Below are positions 1 through 8,524 of a stretch of 25,362 nt of DNA, piece after piece. Source of the stretch: JBCDLI01 sp038745535. GTDB lineage: Bacteria; Pseudomonadota; Alphaproteobacteria; Rhizobiales; Rhizobiaceae. A program made the translations under genes and the position numbers. The DNA lies in NCBI GenBank assembly GCA_038745535.1, contig JBCDLI010000037.1, forward strand, positions 1 through 25,362, written 5' to 3'. Numbering within the stretch: the stretch's first letter is position 1; every line of letters begins with the position of its first letter. The notes under the pieces are model-generated. The model saw nothing but the letters and a program-made list of their open reading frames with translations. It searched no databases and was not told the origin of the DNA.

Positions 1-131
1 GCCGCTTCAGCTTCCAGAAATGCCCGTTCTTCATAGGTCAAGCGCAGCGAAAACGGCGGCGGATACTTCGTTTTCTCCGCAGCCCTTTCGGACGCTATCT
101 TATTGAAATCATGGTTTGAAGTCCGGTCCAT
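1..131 (-). CDS. MobC-like plasmid mobilization protein, N-terminal part (runs off left edge)
   Basis: Only the first 43 codons are visible, from an ATG at 131. The protein has a charged N-terminus (MDRTSNHDFNKIASERA), then PPPFSLRLTYEERAFLEAEA. A 'FSLRLT.EER..LE' segment after a basic leader is the usual opening of small relaxosome accessory proteins of the MobC type, ribbon-helix-helix-like DNA-binding proteins that help a relaxase nick oriT. The relaxase would be expected downstream, beyond the left edge. Its start overlaps the 3' end of a tiny upstream ORF by 23 nt. The call rests on a short N-terminal resemblance; another ribbon-helix-helix protein is possible. Confidence 0.55.
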   Translation of the reverse strand, partial: MDRTSNHDFNKIASERAAEKTKYPPPFSLRLTYEERAFLEAEA

Positions 132-270
132 CGTCGCATCCCAGACCTTCTAGGTCTATTGATGCGAGATGACGTTCCCAGTCAGCGAGGCTTTCGAACA
201 AGGTGTTCGAACTATCCTCGTCTAAGTGCGCCAAGTAGTTTTGCATTGTAAGCAGCGTCGAACCGGTCAC
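109..270 (-). CDS. Hypothetical small protein overlapping the mobC-like start
   Basis: A 53-codon frame opens with GTG at 270 or ATG at 246 (MQNYLAHLDEDSS...) and stops at 109, inside the first codons of the mobC-like gene. The product would be acidic and soluble (…FESLADWERHLASIDLEGL…), with a protein-like composition. AGGAA lies directly against the GTG, too close for a good ribosome site, and the ATG has no clear site. The overlap with the next gene suits translational coupling. I recognise no family. The remaining bases up to 399 show no gene and no oriT-like structure I could identify. Confidence 0.3.
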   Translation of the reverse strand: MTGSTLLTMQNYLAHLDEDSSNTLFESLADWERHLASIDLEGLGCDDGPDFKP

Positions 271-399
271 TTCCTACGCTCCATTTTTCGCGAAAATGAA
301 AATGATAGAACCACGAACACCTAAACGCATAAAGGAACGGACGAACTGTTCGCTGAGCACAACGCTTCGACCGCTACGCAATACGGGCCACAAAAAGCG

Positions 400-2151
400 C
401 TACTTGTCTGACGTTACCTGCGCTCTGGCCGCGTTGATGATTTGCTGAACCACGGGCTCTTCGGACACGATGTGCATTGTGTTGCCGCCATTTTTGATCG
501 TCTGGAAACTACAGTGTTTATGGGGTGCCAGGTATTCCATAACAAAGTCATGGCGCATGATTGGATCGGCTGTCCCATGAATCCAAAATTGCGGACATTT
601 CACACTGAGAAAGTCTTCGTTCCAATCCGCCATAGCGGACATCCCATCGCGTACCATCGCCCTTGAGCCCTGATCGATCATATGCACGACGCTCGCTTCG
701 CAGATCGCAAAAACAGAGGGCTCGAGTATTGCGTCACGGTCAACGGCGGAGTTAGAAAAGAAGTGTGTGAGCCATGACTTGATCCCAGCTCGCATTTCGT
801 TGGCGATCGCTACGCGGATCATGGTCTCCAGTATTCGAGGTGTGTATTTGACGCCAATTGCAGCAATCCTGGTCTGCAATCCCATAGCTGGAACATGTTT
901 TTTCTCATCAATGGGAATTCCGGCGCCAATCATCACCATGTTGGAAAGTCGATCACCCAACGCGGCAGCAATCCGAAACGCATGTGACACGCCTCCTTGA
1001 TGGGCAACCACAGTAATTGGCCCGTCCAGATGCTTTTCGATCAGCATCAATGTATCGCGGACGGCTTGTTCGTCGAAATGGTTCCAGTCTGAAGGAGGGT
1101 CTGTCATCCCAAACCCCGGCCGCGACGGCGCCAGCATGGTGATATCGTTGTCTGCAAGACGTTGCTGCATACTGTCGGTGAAAAACGGGCCTTGGATGAG
1201 GCCATGAATAAAGACAACTGAAGCGCCTTTGTTCGCTCCCACAATCGAGTAGCTGATCTTTCTGCCAGCGTTTGTTTTCATTGTGCGATCCGGACGTGAA
1301 AACGCAAGTCGCGACCGACCATAATCTGAGGCCGGGGCCGTGTCAGGGTCGATCAGAACGCCGTAAGTGGTTGCGATGACAATCAGTTCAGATAAACGCG
1401 AACATCCCGATTTTCGCAGAACGTTTTTTGCCTGCGCTTTGATTGTCTCGACGCTTCGGCCGCGCTCTTCGGCGATCTCACGTTGTGTTTTGCCATTCAG
1501 CAGCCCGGCCAGAATTTCAATTTCAGAATTGGTCAGAGCAAACATTGATTGACAAAATGACAGCGCTCCGTGGGTCCATACGAAGTGCGCAATTGAGACT
1601 GCCAGTCCTTTTCTCTGGCTAGGTACCGGAGCTTCCGGATCGATCCACAAACCGCATTTAGCTATAAACGCAGTTTTATCGTTTGACCGACGAATGAGGC
1701 ATGGTTCACTTGTAAAGTCGGATTGATTAGCCGCTCGGTCCAGAAGCTGGGTCAACGCACGCCGTGTTGCGTCGTCCACGTTTAGGTCACGCAATTTCGC
1801 AGGAAGAGCTTGGCCGAAAAGAGCGTCAGTCTCTGCATCGCCACGAACCATTTGCGTTTCCTGATCAATCAAAAGCGCAAGAAGAGTTGGACGGCTGATC
1901 GACGTCGGATTTTTGCGATTCTCAAGCTCACGATCAACGAGCAGACGCTCTATCCGCCTCAGGTGGTTTTCAACCAAAGCGTTTCTGTCGAATTCCGATA
2001 TGACCTGTCCGGTGACGCGTAAATCCTCGTCATCACCGAAATAAAAATTATGGGCCGCGTTCATGAGCCCATGAAAATTTAAGGGTTCGAAGGGCGCCGC
2101 ATAGGCTTTGTCGAGCAAAGCCAGAAGACGGTCGTAATGGCGAGGTTCCAT
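400..2151 (-). CDS. LuxR-type regulator fused to a nucleophile-less alpha/beta-hydrolase domain
   Basis: This 583-aa protein has three parts. Residues 1-200 are an N-terminal region of no recognised family. Residues 203-262 are a LuxR/FixJ helix-turn-helix (LTNSEIEILAGLLNGKTQRE, then RSVETIKAQAKNVLRKSG). Residues 296-575 are an alpha/beta-hydrolase fold with the oxyanion-loop HG (316-317), APSRPGFG, HGTADP with D529, and H560 in GGNTMHI. The nucleophile elbow, normally G-H-S-x-G, reads AHQGG, so Q385 replaces the serine. A ligand-binding rather than hydrolytic role is therefore inferred. The gene is divergent from the surface-lipoprotein/Slam pair, with 185 bp between starts, so that pair is a plausible target. 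A decayed relative lies at 4945-6463. Confidence 0.85.
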   Translation of the reverse strand: MEPRHYDRLLALLDKAYAAPFEPLNFHGLMNAAHNFYFGDDEDLRVTGQVISEFDRNALVENHLRRIERLLVDRELENRKNPTSISRPTLLALLIDQETQMVRGDAETDALFGQALPAKLRDLNVDDATRRALTQLLDRAANQSDFTSEPCLIRRSNDKTAFIAKCGLWIDPEAPVPSQRKGLAVSIAHFVWTHGALSFCQSMFALTNSEIEILAGLLNGKTQREIAEERGRSVETIKAQAKNVLRKSGCSRLSELIVIATTYGVLIDPDTAPASDYGRSRLAFSRPDRTMKTNAGRKISYSIVGANKGASVVFIHGLIQGPFFTDSMQQRLADNDITMLAPSRPGFGMTDPPSDWNHFDEQAVRDTLMLIEKHLDGPITVVAHQGGVSHAFRIAAALGDRLSNMVMIGAGIPIDEKKHVPAMGLQTRIAAIGVKYTPRILETMIRVAIANEMRAGIKSWLTHFFSNSAVDRDAILEPSVFAICEASVVHMIDQGSRAMVRDGMSAMADWNEDFLSVKCPQFWIHGTADPIMRHDFVMEYLAPHKHCSFQTIKNGGNTMHIVSEEPVVQQIINAARAQVTSDK

Positions 2152-2251
2152 GTGCTTCTAAGTGTCTATTAGCGAGATCATGACGTGCTAACGCCGTGAA
2201 TTGAATCCATTTTTTGTAATGTAGGTTTCGAACTTTTGGCCGTCTCTAACC

Positions 2252-2259
2252 CCCTAGGG
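2252..2259. promoter_or_regulatory. Short palindrome in the divergent LuxR / lipoprotein intergenic region
   Basis: CCCTAGGG is a perfect 8-bp palindrome, embedded in ACCCCCTAGGGT. It lies between the divergent starts at 2151 and 2337. A LuxR-type regulator encoded next to it could bind such a dyad, but eight bases can occur by chance and no flanking promoter is clear. Confidence 0.2.
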
Positions 2260-2336
2260 TGATTGTACACTTTTGTCTCCGACATCAGAAGTTCCCCCGG
2301 CGTTATCTGCCGTACAACACTACCAAGGGGTTTATT

Positions 2337-3476
2337 ATGTTGGTCCGTTTAACACTGGTCCTTTTCGCTACGACCGCTCTCGCAGCTTGTTCGACTTCAG
2401 GCGGCGGTGCAAGCTCATCAAGTGGCGGTGGGGGACCCACGGCCGGTGGTACCACTGCCGGAGGCGGTGCGACTACTGGCGGCGGTAGCGCAGGTGGCGG
2501 AACCATGGGCGGCGGTAGTACCGGTGGAGGTTCAACAAACAGCGGCGGGACCGCAGGTGGCGGGACATCGACCGGAGGCGGAACAACGGGAAGTGGGATC
2601 CAACTTCGCGGTGTAACGGCCACCTTCAATAAGGGCGTAGCGGCCACCACCCCTTTTAATACCATTTATGAGGGCGCAACCTCCAATTTCGCGTCGGATG
2701 ACGCGTTGGCGTCTGGTCCGACGACGAGCACAGGCAGTTTAACCGTCAGCAACCCTCAGATCGCCGCGTCGGCGGACCTGGCAACGGTAACAGCTAGCGG
2801 CGGAATAGATGTGACGGGCGCTGGCGGAGGAGCAATCGGATTTCCCTTCGGTAGCGAGCGAACCAAAGGCGACTATGCTGGTACAGTCCTGACTGACGCA
2901 GACAGCGTTGGCGATCGAATTCAGGTGCTAAGCTATGATACCGATGGCGACGGGACGGACGAGTTTTACGGTGTCATGGTGCACGAGGGCCTTCAGGACG
3001 TCACGAACGGACAAGAGCAGATCAGCGCGTTTTATGGTGGCACATTCGCGGTGGCCAGTGATCTGGCGGCGAAGAGGACCGCCACTTACACGAAAACTAA
3101 TGGTGCGTTTATACAGCTGTCGCAGGGGGCTGGGTTGGTGAATGCATCGCCGACAACGTACAATGGTGACGTCAATCTCACCGCGGACTTCAATGCCGGA
3201 ACTGTTAACGGAACAATCGCTCTGACATCAATTGGCGGCTCCAACGGCGTTGATCAGGTGACACTCTCAAATGCAACGATAAGTGGTGTTCACTACTCCG
3301 GCGGCTCCATCACTCTCCAGGACAATGGCACCACAGTATCGAATTTCGGCACCAATCAAGTTTTGGAAGGGTCATTTCTTGGCGATGGCACTGCTGCCGG
3401 CGGCGCTTTCATGGGTGCTGGCACCATCAATGGTGAACGGGGTATGGTGACCGGTACTTTCGTCGCCGAAGAGTAA
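2337..3476 (+). CDS. TbpB-like surface lipoprotein with Gly-rich N-terminal linker
   Basis: The ATG at 2337 is chosen because AAGGGG sits 6 bp upstream and because it gives a clean lipoprotein signal: MLVRLTLVLF, then TTALAAC with lipidated C18. Serine at +2 points to the outer membrane. Residues 19-87 are a low-complexity Gly/Ser/Thr tether. The remaining ~290 residues are beta-rich, and the C-terminal ~110 (from YNGDVNLTADFNAGTVNG to GTINGERGMVTGTF) resemble the barrel domain of transferrin-binding protein B-like lipoproteins, the usual Slam clients. The Slam-type gene starts 21 bp after the stop, which strongly supports a translocon-client pair. The ligand (iron protein, haem or other) cannot be read from sequence. 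Total length is 379 aa. Confidence 0.8.
   Translation: MLVRLTLVLFATTALAACSTSGGGASSSSGGGGPTAGGTTAGGGATTGGGSAGGGTMGGGSTGGGSTNSGGTAGGGTSTGGGTTGSGIQLRGVTATFNKGVAATTPFNTIYEGATSNFASDDALASGPTTSTGSLTVSNPQIAASADLATVTASGGIDVTGAGGGAIGFPFGSERTKGDYAGTVLTDADSVGDRIQVLSYDTDGDGTDEFYGVMVHEGLQDVTNGQEQISAFYGGTFAVASDLAAKRTATYTKTNGAFIQLSQGAGLVNASPTTYNGDVNLTADFNAGTVNGTIALTSIGGSNGVDQVTLSNATISGVHYSGGSITLQDNGTTVSNFGTNQVLEGSFLGDGTAAGGAFMGAGTINGERGMVTGTFVAEE
2391..2597 (+). repeat. Glycine-rich low-complexity tract in the surface lipoprotein
   Basis: About 69 codons directly after the lipidated cysteine consist almost only of Gly, Ser, Thr and Ala in GGG-T/S/A units. The matching DNA is a degenerate repeat of ACTGGCGGCGGT-like units. 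It probably forms a flexible spacer that lifts the folded domain off the membrane. The Pro-rich reading on the opposite strand is a shadow of this bias. Confidence 0.8.
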
Positions 3477-3497
3477 ACTGATACAGTCTGCTCTTTC

Positions 3498-4898
3498 ATG
3501 CTGCGATATCAATCCATGGGCTTAGCAAACGCTTGGCGACGGTTAGCGGCGATCCGAGTTGTGAAAGTCGTCGCAGTAGCATTTTTGCTTGGCGTGTCCC
3601 CATATGGCGCGCACTCTTCAGACAACCCGACGAGTGCTCCGAAGGGTGCGATTATCAAGATTGACGAACTCAGTTCGGTCGAAGTCGGTCGATTGATCCG
3701 TAACCTGATTGCCGCAAAGCGCCATGAAGATGCCCGCTCTGTTGTGAGGCAATGGCGACCGCAAACTGCCGGACACAAAGAGCGGGTGATTTTCACCGAT
3801 GCGATGATTGCGTCGCATCGTGGCAATTACCAGAAATCAATCGCGCTTTACCGGAAAGTGTTGGACGCTGATCCAGACAATGACAATGCGCGATTTGCCA
3901 TGGCTCAGGTCATGGCTGCTATCGGAGATGTTGACGGCTTGAAGTCTCAAACGCGCTTTCTTGTTCAATCAGGTTTTGATGACAATTTAGACGGCGCGGT
4001 AACAAAGTTGTTGGAACGCACCCGTAATGCAGCGCCTTTGCAGATGCGCTTCTACGGGTCTTTGCTTCCCAGTTCCAATATCAATAATGGCACAGACCGA
4101 AGCACGATCTACATTGGTGGCATACCGCTTACGATTGATGAGCAGTTGCAACGTAAATCAGGGATTGGCTTGTTGGGCGGTATGGAAGTCTCATACCGTC
4201 ATGCACTTACAAGCAACATCTCTTTCATCTCATCTGCCAGAGGGGTCTTGCGACACTACCCCTCTATCGACGCTACCCAATTAACAGCAGACGGCTCGTT
4301 GGGTTTCGCGCGGCATATCGGTATAACGGGAGTATCTGCCGCTTTTACCGTTTCGAGCAACCATAACGCTTCTCAGTTTGTTGATCTGAGCTATGGCATC
4401 CGCCTCGAGGTCCACCATCGCTTTAACAAGCACTGGAGCGGCTACATTGCGCCCTATGCCCGCAGAGAAGAGAATTTTATCAACGACAATTACGATGGCT
4501 GGAGTGCGGGTTTTCATAGCCATGTCGACTACGCTTTTGGCCGAAATCACTTTTTGCGTGGAATAGGAAATGCTAAAAATCGTGAGACGCAATTGGATCG
4601 TTTTTCCTATACCGATCTTGAAATAGGGCTCGGATACAACCGGCCATTACCTCTCAACGTCAACGCCTATGTCCAGATAAACGCAGCTACGAGGCACTAT
4701 GATGGGGTTTATCCAGGGCTAAACGAAGGCCAGGAAGATTTCCGCTGGGGTGGTAAAGTCGCTTTTACAAAAACCGATTTTCGCCTGATGGGCCTGGCAC
4801 CGCGTGTTGAATATAAATTTGAACGGCTGCAATCAAATGCAGCCTTCAGTGATCGAACAACACACGGCTTTGATATACGGCTGACGAAATCGTTCTAG
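3498..4898 (+). CDS. Slam-type surface lipoprotein assembly modulator (outer-membrane translocon)
   Basis: The 466-aa protein has an N-terminal signal (core VVKVVAVAFLLGVSPYGAHS). A helical TPR-like region at about residues 50-165 follows (KRHEDARSVVRQW, YQKSIALYRKVLDADPDNDN). The C-terminal ~290 residues show alternating aromatic/polar beta-strand character and end in DIRLTKSF with a terminal Phe, typical of BAM-inserted barrels. TPR plus a barrel of this size is the layout of Slam (DUF560), which moves lipoproteins such as TbpB and fHbp to the cell surface. Usual length is near 480-510 aa, so this one is slightly short. ATG 3498 or ATG 3516 could be the start; both keep the signal peptide. 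It follows its likely client by 21 bp and converges with the decayed LuxR-hydrolase gene. Confidence 0.8.
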   Translation: MLRYQSMGLANAWRRLAAIRVVKVVAVAFLLGVSPYGAHSSDNPTSAPKGAIIKIDELSSVEVGRLIRNLIAAKRHEDARSVVRQWRPQTAGHKERVIFTDAMIASHRGNYQKSIALYRKVLDADPDNDNARFAMAQVMAAIGDVDGLKSQTRFLVQSGFDDNLDGAVTKLLERTRNAAPLQMRFYGSLLPSSNINNGTDRSTIYIGGIPLTIDEQLQRKSGIGLLGGMEVSYRHALTSNISFISSARGVLRHYPSIDATQLTADGSLGFARHIGITGVSAAFTVSSNHNASQFVDLSYGIRLEVHHRFNKHWSGYIAPYARREENFINDNYDGWSAGFHSHVDYAFGRNHFLRGIGNAKNRETQLDRFSYTDLEIGLGYNRPLPLNVNAYVQINAATRHYDGVYPGLNEGQEDFRWGGKVAFTKTDFRLMGLAPRVEYKFERLQSNAAFSDRTTHGFDIRLTKSF

Positions 4899-4944
4899 GT
4901 TTGGCGTGCGTTTTGCGCGATCATATGTGGGTTTTATAACGGAC

Positions 4945-6463
4945 CTAGATGCGTACAGGAGCAGCCTTGAAGGCGGGCCAGTAGAAATGGGTAACGTGTG
5001 GGCGTAGAATTCTGATCTGTTCAATTAGCAACCTCGCCAATGGCCTCCAAATACGGTGTGCGTGCGTATAAAGCATCGCGATCCCGCCTCCTTCCAGCGT
5101 TTCACGCTTGGCATTGGGCAGCGGCTCTAGAATTCAAGCAACCGCATCCGGTTTGATCGTCGGGTCTTTGCTCCAGTGCAGCCACAAGATGGGAACATCC
5201 CACATTGGCCATTCCGATGACCAGTCCTCGCAAACCGCAATCAAATCGGATATGAAAGCCTCGGCGTCATTGGCGATCGTGTGGTTCATCGCGTTGATAA
5301 TCAAGGGCAGGATTTCAGGGCATTCTATTTCGCCCTGTTGATCTGGATGTTTTTCGTAATAGACCCGCTGATACTCCGCTCCACCTGTTGCGCATTTTAG
5401 GAATATAGGCGATGGCCAAATCTCCATCACTGCCAGTGCATAGCAGCAGCCGATGGAGTGTATTCGCGACCGTAAATCCATGGCTTTGGCATGCCGTACA
5501 TCATCTAGAGGAATTACCCCGCCGATAGCCACACAGGCCTTAGCTCGTGAGCCCAATGCGGCGGCAATCGGATGGGCGAAGCCCATGCCTTGCTGATGCC
5601 CCACCAGTACGACATCCTTTCTCCGTTCCTGTTCGAGTACAAACAACGCGTCCCGCGCGACTATATGCTTATGCCCAACGCGTGATGCAGCAGGGGACGT
5701 CTCGCCAAAGGCTGGACGTGACGGCGCAATCACCTGCAGTTTCAAATCTTCCCCGTGCTGCCATGGCGGTCGAAAAGAAAGGCCGCTTGGACAAAGCGTG
5801 TAAAAACAGGACCGGTCGTCCATCCGGGTGCCATAGCAGTACCAGCTGACAGTTCGACTGTCGGATGTGAGTTTCGCCCTCGGCATCAAATCATCATTGT
5901 GTTCTTCGTGCGCCGCACGGTTCACAGCGGCACTGGGCACTGGATACGCCATCGAGTTCAACAATAAAACCAGATCCGACATCTTGGCGCAGCTTGACTT
6001 GCGCAGGAGCGATTTGGATTGCGCTTTGATCGTTTCGACAGGGCGGTCCCGCGTTTGTGCGATCTTTTTTTGTCCAAGCCCGGCAAGGTAGCCTTGAAGC
6101 AACTCGATCTCGGCCGCCGTTAGACCGAGCGCTTCGCTCACCATCTGCACGCGTTCTTCGGTCCATGTCACATAGGAGAATTTCACCTGAAGGGCCGTTC
6201 GACCATCCGGCGCAGTCGCGGCATCCGAAATTGCCATTATCGGCGTTGTCTTTATCCAAGCGCTCAATCCGGTTCAGATGCCGTAAAAGTCGATAGTCTT
6301 CCGTGTCTTCTCCCAGCACGTCTTCAGAAACCAGCCACTCCAGATCAGCGTCGAAAAAGTACGAACGAGTGGCCTGCATGACCGCTTTGAATTCTTCGGG
6401 CTCCGTGGGTAAATCGTAGGCGTGGTCGAGCATGTTAAATAACTGCTGATGTCTGTCCGGCAT
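4945..6463 (-). pseudogene. Decayed paralogue of the LuxR / alpha/beta-hydrolase regulator
   Basis: The frame starts at ATG 6463 (MPDRHQQLFNMLDHAYDL, matching the start of the intact copy at 400-2151). Near 6240 about 100 codons are missing relative to that copy, and the frame changes. The HTH follows intact (LGLTAAEIELLQGYLAGLGQ…RPVETIKAQSKSLLRKSS). Two compensating frameshifts, near 5830 and 5745, bury the oxyanion region, which reads PVLFLHALSKRPFF in the other frame. A TGA at 5134-5136 replaces the codon matching E539 of the copy. The reading then continues in frame (ILEPLPNAKRETLEGGGIAM) to TAG at 4945. The nucleophile is again Gln (GHQQG), and the catalytic His position is Leu. Several independent lesions make inactivity very likely, although fragments could still be expressed. 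Confidence 0.85.
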
Positions 6464-6604
6464 CGCCCCACTGCAGCCTTAATATAAGCCTCTGTGCGCA
6501 ATACTGTCTTTGTTTTCATACCAATGGCAACAAATTGAATCGATATATTAAAGTATGAAGATAGTGCCCGCACCCATGGCAGTGGACCATATTATGGCGC
6601 CTTC

Positions 6605-7015
6605 TTAGCGGATCGTAGGGAGCCGACCGACATATCCACTAGCCGTTATACTAATCTTGCGCAGCGTAGCGCGCACCTCTCGTTTACGGGCAATGTGTAT
6701 AATCGAGTATTCTACGACGCGCGGATCAAACACAGCGCGAGCGCTATTATCACGTATGCGATTCAAGTCCGGCGTCGCCATAGCATCATATCCGGCAATT
6801 GCTCGGATCGTATCGATCAGGTTATCTGCCGCTGCTCGCCAGTCTTATAGTCACATCATCTGCACTTCTGTTGGCACGGCATTGTCCGTACCCTCTTCAC
6901 CAACTGCGGTGTAGGTGTTCGACACGCGACGATCCTCCGCGCTTTTCATTCAGCACATTCTTCAAATCCGCCATTCTAGATATGCGTCGAAGAAGCGCGA
7001 CTGTGTAATCTCCAT
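6605..7015 (-). pseudogene. Possible eroded gene remnant in a ~570-bp gap
   Basis: The 6464-7039 gap holds no convincing gene. One minus-strand frame has protein-like stretches on both sides of four stop codons: MEITQSRFFDAYLEWRI at its start (ATG 7015), SNTYTAVGEEGTDNAVP in the middle, and DWRAAADNLIDTIRAIAGYD with ARAVFDPRVVEYSIIHIARK towards its end (TAA at 6605). Reading runs of this kind in one frame suggest a decayed ~136-codon gene, but chance cannot be excluded and I recognise no family. No terminator or RNA gene was seen here. Confidence 0.2.
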
Positions 7016-7039
7016 GTGGTCTTTGCGGTTTCCCACTTC

Positions 7040-8524
7040 TCAAGACTTAAATCGCTCCTGATCCGGAAAATCGCGAGCGACAAGAAAATTTCCAAGCCTG
7101 TCTTTATCACGGCCTCGCTTTGTCTGCTGGCTTACAAATGCCTTCCACTCATCTTCAAACTTTGCGTGAGGACGCAGTTCTGACAATCGCCCGAACAAAA
7201 ACTGTGCGAGTGCACGAGTCAGCTTCGGCGCAGCAACGCTAGTTCCGTCCAGAAGCGATGATGATCCACTTTTTACGCCAGCGGCATAGATACCCGGAAA
7301 GGCTGGACCATGATCCACAATTGCCCCGCATGCGGGCCCAATGCTGCTGGGGATTGGGCCAGATGCGGTGTACCGCGACGGATGGACCTGCTGATCGGCG
7401 ATGTCAGAAACGTGAACGTTTTCGCTGGTGGCGTGAAGTGCGCCGTCATCCGCCGCACCGACTGTCAATGTCATTTCCCCGCCTGACAACGCTGACATCG
7501 AGTAACGGCCGGTGATCGGACAGGTCTCAGCCAATGCTGAATAGTCTGCGGTTTTGCCTGAGCGGTCGGAAGCGTCCCGGCGATCAAAGAAGGACTGCCG
7601 CCCGCTAGCACGATAGCCCGACAACGTATCGTCACGTTGAACCGACCACGTCGCTTCGAGTGTCTCTGTGCGTTTATTTTTTAAGGTCAATTCCCAGCGG
7701 CCAGCCGGTGCAGCAGTCACTGAGCCACTGAGTGCATCACGGGCATTCGTGCGATTTACTGCGAGGAGAATATTAGGCCTTTTCGGCGTTGTTTCGTCTT
7801 GCAAAGCGTCGGAGTAGGTCAAGTTATAATATATGCCTGCGATTGGAGCGCCATTGGGTGCCGGTAAAACGTGAGCAGAAGGCCCCCTTTCAGTTCTCAA
7901 CGTGAAGCTTTCGCCTACAGGCGGTTTGATCGTAAGTTCTACGTCCAGAGATGCTTCTTCGTGTTCCGTTATCGGGAACCAAATTTCAACAAAACTCTCG
8001 GTTTTGTCGTCCGGCTGTACGACCCAGCTCAACGACTCCTCATCGTCCTTATTGAGTATCATATAGGCACTCGTACGATCCTCGAAGGAATTTCCGGCTG
8101 GAAGCACCACCACTGTGTGACCCTCGCGAGCATTGACTAAACGGTCAATTTCGCTCTCGATATAAGACCGGCCGTCTTTTGGCCCGGCTTGAAATCCGTA
8201 GCTGAAGTTAACGATCAAAGGGATAGGTAACGTGTTGTTTCGCTTCGCGTGGGCATCAGCCCAATCCATAATCTGACGCAAACCTTCCAACGCATAGGTT
8301 GCGAGATTTTGTGACGATGTATCCTCGGTGACGCTACTGGGCAGCTGAACCCCAAACAACGGGAAGTTATCTCCGTCGGCATCCGTGGGGTCGTAGCCTC
8401 CCGCAATATCAGCGATGTGGGTGCCATGGGTACGCTCACGACCTAGTGTAACAGAAGGCTCGCCTTCAAAAGTGAGGCCAAAGCGTCGGTAAACAGCAGT
8501 TTCATTTGCCGTAAGGCCAAGGCT
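7040..8524 (-). CDS. Subtilase (S8) serine protease, C-terminal part after a frameshift
   Basis: This frame supplies the His motif (RTHGTHIADIAGG), the oxyanion Asn (VVVLPAGNSFED) and the Ser motif (LLDGTSVAAPK). In the joined 761-aa protein these are H300, N412 and S696. About 280 residues separate N412 from S696, much more than in a minimal subtilisin, and form a beta-rich insertion. The frame joins the upstream half if reading slips back one base at the AAAAAA run (8524-8529). An internal ATG at 8359 lies after the His motif, so translation from there would give an inactive piece. No signal peptide is seen in the joined protein, so it is probably cytoplasmic. A real one-base loss, a sequencing error in the homopolymer and programmed slippage are all possible. 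Confidence 0.75.
   Translation of the reverse strand, partial: SLGLTANETAVYRRFGLTFEGEPSVTLGRERTHGTHIADIAGGYDPTDADGDNFPLFGVQLPSSVTEDTSSQNLATYALEGLRQIMDWADAHAKRNNTLPIPLIVNFSYGFQAGPKDGRSYIESEIDRLVNAREGHTVVVLPAGNSFEDRTSAYMILNKDDEESLSWVVQPDDKTESFVEIWFPITEHEEASLDVELTIKPPVGESFTLRTERGPSAHVLPAPNGAPIAGIYYNLTYSDALQDETTPKRPNILLAVNRTNARDALSGSVTAAPAGRWELTLKNKRTETLEATWSVQRDDTLSGYRASGRQSFFDRRDASDRSGKTADYSALAETCPITGRYSMSALSGGEMTLTVGAADDGALHATSENVHVSDIADQQVHPSRYTASGPIPSSIGPACGAIVDHGPAFPGIYAAGVKSGSSSLLDGTSVAAPKLTRALAQFLFGRLSELRPHAKFEDEWKAFVSQQTKRGRDKDRLGNFLVARDFPDQERFKS

Noticed and set aside
2303..2665. Pro-rich open frame on the minus strand
   Set aside because: It is the exact complement of the Gly-rich tract of the surface lipoprotein, with no start context of its own.
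4899..4944. Terminator between the Slam gene and the decayed regulator
   Set aside because: The GCGTGCGTTTTGCGCG stretch does not form a stable stem followed by a T run.
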